Of a DNA stretch of 6,215 nt, positions 1 to 5,113 are shown in pieces. The notes under the pieces are model-generated. The model saw only the letters and a program-made list of their open reading frames with translations, ran no database searches and was not told where the DNA came from. Source of the stretch: Clostridium sp. UBA4746 (GTDB taxonomy: Bacteria > Bacillota > Clostridia > Clostridiales > Clostridiaceae); assembly GCA_002403785.1 (NCBI GenBank), contig DHIM01000319.1, positions 1-6,215 of the forward strand, read 5' to 3'. Within the stretch, counting starts at the first letter, position 1. Every line of letters begins with the position of its first letter. Position numbers and translations under genes: made by a program.

Positions 1-117
1 CTACTTTTTTGGGTATAGATCAATAGACTATACACTTTGAAAAAAAGTATTTTAGCTATAGGTACCAGTTTATTACCCTAATCCTTTTAAATTAAATACC
101 AAATACTAAATATCCTC

Positions 118-1233
118 TTACTTTACTGTTGAAGTAGTTGATGGTATAAATAATAATCCATGAGGACTATTCATACCTGTTACAAAAGGGGTAATTATTC
201 CTGTTGTTAAATCCACAGTTCCAACAAACCCTGCCACTCCTGCGTCATTTGGAGCTGAAACAAAAGCTGTTCCTTTTTTAAAAGTACCAGTTACTGAATA
301 AATAGTGTTGCTTGGGGTATCTGTTATGTATAGTGTTCCCGTTGTACTTGTTGCCCAAACTGTATCATCTATTTGAGTTCCTACTGGAAGCACTGTATTT
401 ACTTGACTTGCTGTTCCAATATTTTTTGAGAATATAAGCTTTGAATCTCCTTGATCACCAAGTAATACCTGTCCTGCATATTTAGGACTTTCTGAAGGTA
501 CTATATTGTTTGAATCTGGATCTGACATATTAAGTGTGGCTGTTGCTCCTGGTGCTGCACCCGGAGTTGCATCATTTGCCTTTGCGTTATCCATAAGTAC
601 AGGAGTTAAGGTTGCTGTGTTATCCGCATTTATTACTGCTTGAAATAGTGCTGCTGTAGTGAAGTTTCCTTTACTATCTGCGGTAGGCGCTGATGCTGAA
701 ATATATATATTACCATTTTTAAATGTTATACTGTCTGTCCCACCTTCAGGCAATGTTTGACCTGCTGCTGCTTTAAAGGCTACGTGCTGAACTTGCTTTG
801 AAGCTACCGCTGAAGGTGTGATAATATACATACTTGAATTTCCATCTTCATTTACAGTCGCAATTAAACGATTATTTGCTGTGTCAGCTTTAAGGCCATC
901 ACATTTTCCAGTGAGGTTCCAGCTAGAAATTTGTTTCCCAGTCGCATCATATTCTATGATGTTGCTGTTTAACACACCCTTACTTGAAGCTGCACCATCT
1001 GAACCAACTCCATTTTGATTTCCTACAAAAATATTACCACCCATTGTTGTAATATCATCTGGTTTCGACACTGTTGATGCGACTTTAGCAAAAACCTTAG
1101 TTGAAAAACCATTTAGTACTGGAAGTGCATTGATTTTTGAACCCATAAGGTTACTGCTCTTGATGCCACATCCACCCAATACAATTGAAATAACAGCTAC
1201 ACTCACTACTAAACTCAGTAATTTATTTTTCAT
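118..1233 (-). CDS. Secreted lipoprotein with beta-propeller-like repeats, function unknown
   Basis: A 371-residue protein. The start at 1233 is chosen over an in-frame ATG at 1287 because it is preceded by AGAGGGG at a suitable distance and begins a clean lipoprotein signal: MKNK, a hydrophobic stretch, then the lipobox LGGC with Cys22 as the lipidation site. The protein should therefore be anchored to the outer face of the membrane. The mature part is rich in Gly, Thr, Asn and Ala. It has recurring strand-turn patterns such as KPDDITTMGGNIFVG, SITFKNGNIYISAS, TGTLYITDTPSNTIYSV and NSPHGLLFIP, which resemble blades of YncE/SMP-30/NHL-type beta-propellers. No catalytic motif is recognised and no substrate can be named. 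Two hand-counted 60-base blocks (181-240 and 541-600) are about 42 and 50 percent GC, clearly above the flanks, which may point to acquisition from elsewhere. The gene stands alone on this strand, and no convincing terminator was seen between it and the left edge. Confidence 0.85.
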   Translation of the reverse strand: MKNKLLSLVVSVAVISIVLGGCGIKSSNLMGSKINALPVLNGFSTKVFAKVASTVSKPDDITTMGGNIFVGNQNGVGSDGAASSKGVLNSNIIEYDATGKQISSWNLTGKCDGLKADTANNRLIATVNEDGNSSMYIITPSAVASKQVQHVAFKAAAGQTLPEGGTDSITFKNGNIYISASAPTADSKGNFTTAALFQAVINADNTATLTPVLMDNAKANDATPGAAPGATATLNMSDPDSNNIVPSESPKYAGQVLLGDQGDSKLIFSKNIGTASQVNTVLPVGTQIDDTVWATSTTGTLYITDTPSNTIYSVTGTFKKGTAFVSAPNDAGVAGFVGTVDLTTGIITPFVTGMNSPHGLLFIPSTTSTVK

Positions 1234-1296
1234 ATTAATCCCCTCTAATATTATATTTGATTGTTTAATCAAAATATGAAATACCAACCAACATTA

Positions 1297-1325
1297 ATTG
1301 TATACGTTGGTCGTAAACGTTTTAT
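1297..1325 (-). promoter_or_regulatory. Candidate promoter with operator-like dyad upstream of the lipoprotein gene
   Basis: On the minus strand the dyad ACGTT-N7-AACGT (forward 1304-1320) lies directly before TACAAT (1302-1297), a plausible -10 box. The dyad would fall between the -10 and -35 elements, where a repressor would block transcription. A second, looser inverted pair, ACCAAC at 1283-1288 and GTTGGT at 1306-1311, overlaps it. No good -35 box is present. No regulator gene is visible in the window, so the operator reading is inference. Confidence 0.35.
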
Positions 1326-1389
1326 TAAATTATGGTTAAGTTTAAGTTAATATATTAATATTAGGGAAGTTATTGAAATCGAAAAAATA

Positions 1390-1512
1390 ATGTTTAGCAG
1401 ATTCAAGTTAAAGCTTAAGAATTTAAAGAAGGAAATTGGAGCATTATATTTAAACTCCAAAAGAAAGAACTTTTTTATTATGTTAGATTTAATGATAATT
1501 ATAACCAATTAA
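1390..1512 (+). pseudogene. N-terminal remnant resembling YkvA-like DUF1232 membrane protein
   Basis: A 40-codon open frame beginning MFSRFKLKLKNLKKEIGALY. This basic opening resembles the start of DUF1232 (YkvA-like) small membrane proteins, which usually continue with a YxAY-K-P-WYAK region and a hydrophobic core carrying SPIDLIPDFIPVLGYLDD. Here the resemblance stops after about 25 residues. The remaining MLDLMIIIT may correspond to the later LDDLII segment, which would mean an internal deletion, but this is a guess. There is no well-placed ribosome binding site: AGGGAAG lies about 20 bases before the ATG. The gene is far shorter than the usual 80-130 residues, so it is called a relic. Family recognition is from memory, not from a search. 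Confidence 0.45.
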
Positions 1513-1885
1513 TCTTTGATGATCCTATGTTAAAATATTTTTACTTGATATTGGAAATTTCTATAATATATAATTCTAAAAAAGTATTCCCTCTAACTTG
1601 TAAAACTTATAAATAGTTAAATAGATATTAATAAAAATATTTAATTTATATAGTGAAAGGCTATATTTATATATACACTTTTATTAATTTTGTTACTGAT
1701 AAAGTTATGGTTTATTTTTTTAGTTTAGGAGGATTTTAACACTCTCACAGAGAATTCTGATAAAGCAAGCAAAAATTAATAAAAACAAGTAAATTTAGCA
1801 TCATTATGGGTAACCCGAAGAGAAATAAAAATATTGAAATTCATTATGTAACGGACAATGAGATTATAAAAAGGAGGATACCAAA
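1513..1885 (+). other. AT-rich intergenic stretch with an orphan ribosome binding site
   Basis: No convincing gene was found here. A strong AGGAGG at 1728-1733 is not followed by ATG, GTG or TTG at a usable distance, so it looks like the surviving start region of a lost gene. A frame opening at 1806 (MGNPKRNKN and on, 39 codons) has no ribosome binding site and overlaps the next gene start in another frame, so it is not called. A weak 6-bp hairpin, ATATAG-N7-CTATAT, lies near 1649-1667. The rest is low-complexity AT sequence. Confidence 0.4.
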
Positions 1886-1990
1886 ATGTCAAAAAAAAAA
1901 GGTAAAAAATCAGGGATTGGATTGAAAATATCTTTAATAACTATGATAGCAATGTTGTGCTTAGGTGAAAGATCACGTGGAAAGGAATAA
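1886..1990 (+). pseudogene. N-terminal remnant of a methyl-accepting chemotaxis-type membrane protein
   Basis: A 34-codon frame with an excellent ribosome binding site (AAGGAGG at 1871-1877, 8 bases before ATG). It begins MSKKKGKKSGIGLKISLITM and runs into a hydrophobic segment. Clostridial chemoreceptors often start this way: a lysine-rich cytoplasmic tip, a (G)IGxKISL motif and the first membrane span. The frame then diverges to LGERSRGKE and stops. Nothing resembling a sensor, HAMP or signalling domain follows, so only about 26 residues of the original gene remain. Translation signals are intact, so a short peptide could still be made. Assignment to chemoreceptors rests on the N-terminal style only; another membrane sensor is possible. 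Confidence 0.5.
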
Positions 1991-2128
1991 AGAACTTATA
2001 ATGTGCATTTCTACAATCTTTACCTCCTAAGAATCTAAGTTTTGTATGTTTTATCCATTTATAATTAATTTATTGGATTATAATAGTATTTACACCGTAT
2101 TTTATTTTATTTTATTTTAAAATATGTT

Positions 2129-2134
2129 TATAAT
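2129..2134 (+). promoter_or_regulatory. Candidate -10 box for the 27-residue membrane protein gene
   Basis: TATAAT is a perfect -10 match and would give a leader of about 34 bases before the ATG at 2175, with the ribosome binding site inside it. The upstream sequence is a TTTTA microsatellite (about 2100-2118) with no recognisable -35 box. In DNA this AT-rich a chance match is quite possible. Confidence 0.3.
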
Positions 2135-2174
2135 TGATATATATAGTAGATTAAAAGAAGAAGGGGTGGAAATT

Positions 2175-2258
2175 ATGGGGTTACCCGCAATTTTAGGTTT
2201 ATTAATTGTTATAGGAAGTTTAGTATGCATATTTTATGCAGTACCAACAGAGAAATGA
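2175..2258 (+). CDS. Small single-span membrane protein, 27 residues
   Basis: A short frame too small for routine gene calling but with a good ribosome binding site (AAGGGGTGG, 2161-2169) 5 bases before ATG. The peptide starts MGLPAILGLLIVIGSLVCIF and ends YAVPTEK. It has one hydrophobic segment covering residues 5-21, flanked by short polar ends. This is the build of small accessory subunits of membrane complexes and also of hydrophobic type I toxins; the sequence does not match a family I can name. A second strong ribosome binding site follows 40 bases later (2299-2305), suggesting the gene was once the first of a pair whose partner has decayed. It may be real or may itself be a leftover. 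Confidence 0.45.
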   Translation: MGLPAILGLLIVIGSLVCIFYAVPTEK

Positions 2259-2298
2259 AATAATATATTGAAAAATAGCTCAGCAATCAAAAGTATAT

Positions 2299-2447
2299 AA
2301 GGAGGACGTAAATACAATAAGGTTATAGTAGGGGTTACCATTTCGTTATCAGTAATATGTTATTACAATATATTTGAAATCAAAAAAAAGGCATCTAATA
2401 GCCCTCTATTTTTATATAAAGATCATATTGAACCCTTTTTGAGCTAA
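2299..2447 (+). pseudogene. Decayed small membrane protein frame with a ribosome binding site but no start codon
   Basis: AAGGAGG at 2299-2305 is followed at the right distance not by a start codon but by a frame reading NKVIVGVTISLSVICYYNIF (from 2316) and ending at a TAA at 2445-2447. The segment has one membrane-span-like stretch followed by a lysine-rich tail. The frame is open across the expected start position, but the codons there are AAA and TAC. The simplest reading is a gene whose start was lost by mutation after the neighbour at 2175. The protein family is not recognised. Confidence 0.3.
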
Positions 2448-2473
2448 TTGTAGTTTTATTTTTTCACTGATTG

Positions 2474-2608
2474 TTATTGTAATAATATTAAATGAAGTTT
2501 CAATACTTTTAAAGACATTATTGTAAGTATAATTAATACAATTATTATTGGGATACAAATTGAAAGGATTAAATTTAAATTATATTCATCACTTTTATAT
2601 TCAGACAT
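2474..2608 (-). CDS. Small single-span membrane protein, 44 residues
   Basis: The frame begins at 2608 with a very good ribosome binding site (AGGAGG, 7 bases before ATG). The polar N-terminus MSEYKSDEYNLN is followed by a strongly hydrophobic segment over roughly residues 13-31 and a short tail, LKVLKLHLILLQ. One membrane span with an acidic N-terminus is likely. No family is recognised. It runs toward the small membrane protein at 2175-2258 and ends 27 bases from the decayed frame at 2447. Two extended -10 promoter-like copies in a 17-bp direct repeat lie 54-92 bases upstream, so this small gene has unusually complete expression signals for the region. Confidence 0.5.
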   Translation of the reverse strand: MSEYKSDEYNLNLILSICIPIIIVLIILTIMSLKVLKLHLILLQ

Positions 2609-2661
2609 AACACTTCCTCCTAAAATTTAAATTTTAACTTTTACATACGGTATTATGAAGT

Positions 2662-2709
2662 TTTATACCATAATTTTACTATTATCAATTTATTATACCA
2701 TACTTTTAC
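2662..2709 (-). promoter_or_regulatory. 17-bp direct repeat carrying two extended -10 promoter-like copies
   Basis: TTATACCATAATTTTAC at 2663-2679 recurs as TTATACCATACTTTTAC at 2693-2709, identical at 16 of 17 positions and spaced exactly 30 bp. Read on the minus strand, each copy contains an extended -10: TGGTATAAT (2700-2692) and TGGTATAAA (2670-2662). Start sites about seven bases downstream would give leaders of roughly 47 and 77 bases before the ATG at 2608. A related inverted copy, TACGGTAT, lies at about 2645-2652. The arrangement could be a duplicated promoter or a repressor-binding array. Confidence 0.45.
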
Positions 2710-2852
2710 AAATAAATGAATATATTACAGGTAAACGCAGTTCATATAGACTAAGTTTAGACTATCTTTTAATGTAATGTACTGTCGTGTTATATTCGTT
2801 AGTTTTTGGTTATGTTTAAGAATGATTAAGTTGAAATATTATGATACAATGT

Positions 2853-2890
2853 AAGAACTTAGTTCTTCAGACTGTTGACAAACAGTCTGA
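2853..2890 (+). promoter_or_regulatory. Two tandem hairpins just before the orfA ribosome binding site
   Basis: AAGAAC-TTA-GTTCTT (2853-2867) forms a 6-bp stem with a three-base loop. It is followed, sharing base 2867, by a perfect 10-bp stem with loop GACA (2867-2890: TCAGACTGTT and AACAGTCTGA). The second stem ends three bases before GGAGG (2894-2898). Such structures in IS leaders commonly restrict transposase translation from transcripts entering from outside; that role is inferred here. There is no T-run, so it is not a terminator. Confidence 0.6.
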
Positions 2891-2906
2891 TATGGAGGTT
2901 AGAAAT

Positions 2907-3200
2907 ATGGCTAGAAGACGATTTACATTAGATGATAAAATAAGGATTATTGAAGAATTAAATAATGGATTTTCTCATGCCCAAGTTTGCAAGAAGTACG
3001 AATTATCCTCATCCACACTATCCACCTTTAAGCGACAGCTTGATGTGATTAATGCGACAGAACCAAAAGATCATCATCCAAGTGCTAAGGAAAAAGCCCT
3101 CGAAGACGAAAATCGTAAGCTGAAAGAACTGGTTGGTAAGAAAGAATTAGAACTTAATATGCTTCAGGATCTACTAAAAAAAAAGAATTACCTACGGTAA
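2907..3200 (+). CDS. IS3-family transposase OrfA (DNA-binding subunit)
   Basis: A 97-residue protein starting MARRRFTLDDKIRII. The start at 2907 is preferred over an in-frame ATG at 2841 because GGAGG (2894-2898) sits eight bases before it, while the upstream ATG has no ribosome binding site and would read through two hairpins. Residues 5-50 form a helix-turn-helix of the transposase-8 type (GFSHAQVCKKYELSSSTLST is the helix pair). Residues 60-95 form a leucine-rich coiled coil (LEDENRKLKELVGKKELEL) used for multimerisation. In this family OrfA binds the element's ends and regulates transposition, and it forms the N-terminal part of the active OrfAB transposase through frameshifting. Length and layout are normal for the family. 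Confidence 0.92.
   Translation: MARRRFTLDDKIRIIEELNNGFSHAQVCKKYELSSSTLSTFKRQLDVINATEPKDHHPSAKEKALEDENRKLKELVGKKELELNMLQDLLKKKNYLR
3179..3185 (+). promoter_or_regulatory. Programmed -1 ribosomal frameshift site joining OrfA and OrfB
   Basis: A run of nine A (3176-3184) followed by G contains the heptamer A AAA AAG in the orfA frame, the standard IS3-family slippery sequence. Slipping back one base continues as GAA TTA CCT in the orfB frame, which is open from here to 4096, giving an OrfAB fusion of about 396 residues. A small hairpin, TTACC-TAC-GGTAA (3188-3200), begins two bases downstream and includes the orfA stop codon; it may stimulate slipping, although it is short and close. Confidence 0.8.
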
Positions 3201-3262
3201 AGAATAAAGTAGATTTAGCTAATGAATATACTCAAAAGGGCCTTAAAATATCTAGAGCATGC

Positions 3263-4096
3263 ATGCTGCTGCAAATATCAAGATCCGCTTTTTATCCAAA
3301 GAATGAGGCTATAAAAAATAATGCTGACGTTGATGCAAATTCTAAGGTCGGAAGACCTTTTCCTGGATTTTCATATGGAATAAACAATTGCATTGTGGAT
3401 GATTCTGTTATTGAAATTCTTTTACATGAAGCATGTGAAAAAACTCCATTCTATGGTTATAAAAAAATCACTAAAATCCTTCGTCGAAACCACGGTTTAC
3501 GTATAAATGCTAAAAAGGTATATAGACTAGCTAAGAAGCTAGGATTGCTTCTACCCTATGTAAAGCATACTAAACAAGGTCATCTTGCCATTGCAAGGAA
3601 CATAACAGTTACAAATCAACTATGGCAAATAGACATAAAATATGTTAAGGCATTAAATGGGCAATTTGTTATGCTTACAGATATTATTGATGTTTGTTCT
3701 AGAAAAATCGTTGGTAGAGAAATAACTAAAACGGCCACCACTGATGATGCAATTATTGCAATAAAAAGGGCACTTATAGAGAATGGAGTTACCACAAACC
3801 TAATTCTCAGAAGTGATAATGGGCCACAATTTACTTCTCTTAAATTTGAACACTTATGCAAGGTAAACAATATATATCATGAGTGTATTCCAGTAAATTC
3901 ACCCAACTACAATGCACATATAGAATCTTTTCATTCCTTACTATCTAAGGAATGTATAGTCTGGAATGAAGTTAAAAACTTCACTGATGGCTACAGGCTT
4001 ATTGATGAATATATAAAATTCTATAATGAAGAAAGGATCCATGGGAGCTTAAATTATATAAGTCCAAATCAATTTATAAGGGAATCTATAAACTAG
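3263..4096 (+). CDS. IS3-family transposase OrfB (DDE catalytic subunit)
   Basis: From the first in-frame ATG this is 277 residues, but the frame is open back to the slippery site at 3185 (KNKVDLANEYTQKGLKISRA) and no ribosome binding site precedes 3263, so it is probably made mainly as the OrfAB fusion. Residues 44-100 are the HTH_21-like region (TPFYGYKKITKILRRNHGLR). The RNase-H-fold rve core follows with a complete triad: Asp124 (QIDIKYV), Asp185 (RSDNGPQFTS) and Glu221 (NAHIESFHS). The last two are 35 residues apart, the classic DD(35)E spacing of IS3 elements. The C-terminal YNEERIHGSLNYISPNQF is typical as well. It cuts and joins the element's ends. No internal stop or frameshift was seen, so the enzyme looks functional. 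Confidence 0.93.
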   Translation: MLLQISRSAFYPKNEAIKNNADVDANSKVGRPFPGFSYGINNCIVDDSVIEILLHEACEKTPFYGYKKITKILRRNHGLRINAKKVYRLAKKLGLLLPYVKHTKQGHLAIARNITVTNQLWQIDIKYVKALNGQFVMLTDIIDVCSRKIVGREITKTATTDDAIIAIKRALIENGVTTNLILRSDNGPQFTSLKFEHLCKVNNIYHECIPVNSPNYNAHIESFHSLLSKECIVWNEVKNFTDGYRLIDEYIKFYNEERIHGSLNYISPNQFIRESIN

Positions 4097-4355
4097 TTAG
4101 CATTCGTTAGAAAATGTCCAGAATAGGGGTAGCAATCCGGTTGTGTAAGTATAATACGATTACTCCTTAAAGAGCTTTCACATGTTTCTATCCAACTCTG
4201 CGAATGAATTAAATAATTGCAACGACAAGTAGCTATAAAAACACTTCCTTTAAAATTTTTTTTACTATATTATTAATTAATGTTTATATCCTTCCATAAA
4301 GTACTAAATCACTTAAAATTTTTTCTTAATATTTATTATCTTCCAAAATTGTCTC
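4097..4355. other. Non-coding stretch between IS transposase and broken recombinase
   Basis: No gene is called here. The first part should contain the right end of the insertion sequence. ATTCGTTAG at 4102-4110 repeats, in the same orientation, a 9-mer at 2794-2802 on the other side of the transposase genes. On the minus strand a short frame near 4215-4170 reads SLQLFNSFAELDRNM before a stop, faintly like serine-recombinase segments, but it is too short to support a call. Two A/T-rich blocks (around 4241-4265 and 4309-4330) share CACTT plus an A/T run. Confidence 0.35.
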
Positions 4356-4770
4356 CTATAGATAAAAATCTTCTAGGGATTCATCCATAGCATCCTGATT
4401 TATCCCTATGTACCTTCACGTTACACTAGGAGCAGAATGATTAGATAGTTCTTGTAGAAGTGCAATATCCTTATGTTGTTTGTAGTGCCAATAGCCAAAC
4501 GTCTTCCTTAGTGTATGTGTACATATTTCCTCAAGTCCTACTTTTATAGCTACATCAGTTAATAATTGATATGCTCTAACTCTACTAATTGGTTTATTAT
4601 CTCCTTCTCGACTTCTAAATAGGAAATCGTCATCACTCATATCAAAAATGTATTTATCAAGTTCTTAGAGAAGAATTTATATATGCTTTTTTAAATTTAT
4701 CTGTCTTTTTCTCTTTAATAGCAATATGAGTTTTATTTCTAACATCACTTACTTTAATCTCTAGAATATC
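4356..4770 (-). pseudogene. Broken tyrosine recombinase / phage-type integrase, C-terminal catalytic domain
   Basis: Read on the minus strand from 4770, the frame begins DILEIKVSDVRNKTHIAIKE, continues to KKAYINSSL and then stops. A one-base shift at about 4667-4665 resumes it as ELDKYIFDMSDDDFLF, followed by RSREGDNKPISRVRAYQLL, HTLRKTFGYWHY (arginine II motif) and LQELSNHSAPSVT (histidine motif). A TGA at 4418-4416 then interrupts the gene where a leucine codon is normal, and reading through gives RYIGINQDAMDESLEDFYL, with the nucleophilic Tyr, up to a true stop at 4356. There is thus one frameshift and one nonsense mutation, and the N-terminal half with arginine I is missing. The order matches integrases of Firmicute phages and integrative elements. 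It cannot make an active recombinase. The longest surviving open piece is 4416-4640. Confidence 0.85.
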
Positions 4771-5016
4771 AAAGCTGGTTATCTGGATGAAAACCAATTT
4801 GCATCCAATATTGTCAATCATATTTTAAGCGAGGCTGTCGAAGTTGCGAACGCAGATGGCAGAGATTTTGATAAATCCGAAATTTTCAGTCATGTAAAAG
4901 AACAGATATCGGGACAGTTTGCCGGAATTCTTACCTCTATGAACCAGGATGTTACAAATAGAAGATTGGCAGAAATTGATTATATCAACAAAATTGATCT
5001 TATATTTTTTATTTGA
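4765..5016 (+). pseudogene. Fragment of 2-dehydropantoate 2-reductase (ApbA/PanE C-terminal domain)
   Basis: An open frame with no start codon or ribosome binding site. From 4771 it reads KAGYLDENQFASNIVNHIL, then EAVEVANADGRDF, and ends with TSMNQDVTNRRLAEIDYIN at about 4990, before running into unrelated codons and a stop. The S-M-x-Q-D-V-x-x-x-R-x-x-E-I-D-x-I-N pattern is the signature of the C-terminal helical domain of ketopantoate reductase, the NADPH enzyme of pantothenate synthesis. The full enzyme is about 300 residues; only about 73 are left. Both the Rossmann-fold N-terminus and the residues after the INGA position are missing. Hand-counted GC over 4801-4980 is about 38 percent against about 30 percent in the gene that follows, and GCG, CTG and TCG codons are used, so the fragment probably came from another source. 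It abuts the recombinase relic head to head. Confidence 0.7.
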
Positions 5017-5042
5017 TAATAATTTAATTTTTTTATAAAAAT

Positions 5043-5071
5043 AGAGGAATTTAAAATCTTTTGTGTAATTT
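5043..5071 (+). promoter_or_regulatory. Candidate sigma-H promoter of the Spo0A-like gene
   Basis: AGAGGAATT (5043-5051) fits the sigma-H -35 consensus RNAGGAWWW at every position. After 11 bases, GTGTAATTT (5063-5071) fits the -10 consensus RNNGAATWW at all but one position. The predicted start is about 35 bases before the ATG. In Bacillus, spo0A itself has a sigma-H promoter, so the signal agrees with the gene's identity. The consensus is recalled, and AT-rich DNA raises the chance of a false match. Confidence 0.45.
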
Positions 5072-5113
5072 ACATATATTGGTACTACGAGATATGCAAG
5101 GGAGATTACACTT

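Larger units (their letters stand above)
2778..4231 (+). mobile_element. IS3-family insertion sequence (ends not resolved)
   Basis: The element is identified by its two genes: orfA with a helix-turn-helix and coiled coil, and orfB in the -1 frame with a DDE catalytic core, joined by an A-rich slippery site. This is the hallmark organisation of the IS3 family, whose members are 1.2-1.5 kb. The ends given are tentative. TACTGTCGT at 2780-2788 matches imperfectly, with one gap, the reverse complement of 4222-4231 (TACTTGTCGT). No target duplication was found beside these points, and the true right end may lie closer to the orfB stop, for example around GTCCAGAATAGGGGTAGCA at 4116-4134. The coding parts look intact, so the element could still be active if its ends are. 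Confidence 0.85.

Noticed and set aside
1..60. GTATAG and CTATAC inverted repeat near 13-33 as a terminator for the lipoprotein gene
   Set aside because: The stem is only six weak pairs and no T-run follows it on the minus strand.
818..1018. Open frame on the plus strand inside the lipoprotein gene
   Set aside because: It lies entirely opposite a well-supported gene, has no ribosome binding site and no family resemblance.
1806..1925. 39-codon frame starting MGNPKRNKN
   Set aside because: No ribosome binding site, and it overlaps the better-supported chemoreceptor-like start in another frame.
2008..2029. AGGAGG on the minus strand near 2028, suggesting a small reverse gene
   Set aside because: The first ATG is 14 bases away, too far, and closer alternative starts lead to a stop within about 14 codons.
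1740..2340. GGGTAACCC and GGGGTTACC motifs (1807-1815, 2177-2185, 2331-2339) resembling the end of c-di-GMP-I riboswitches, which often precede chemoreceptor genes
   Set aside because: The conserved first half of the riboswitch and its paired stems are not recognisable, and one copy lies inside a reading frame. A covariance-model search would settle it.
3616..3870. Open frame on the minus strand inside orfB
   Set aside because: It is the antisense of the conserved DDE core and has no sign of its own translation.
4836..4842. TGTCGAA, a match to the 0A box bound by Spo0A (another, TTCGACA, at 1064-1070)
   Set aside because: Both lie inside coding sequence of other genes, the first some 270 bases before the Spo0A-like start, so chance is the better explanation.
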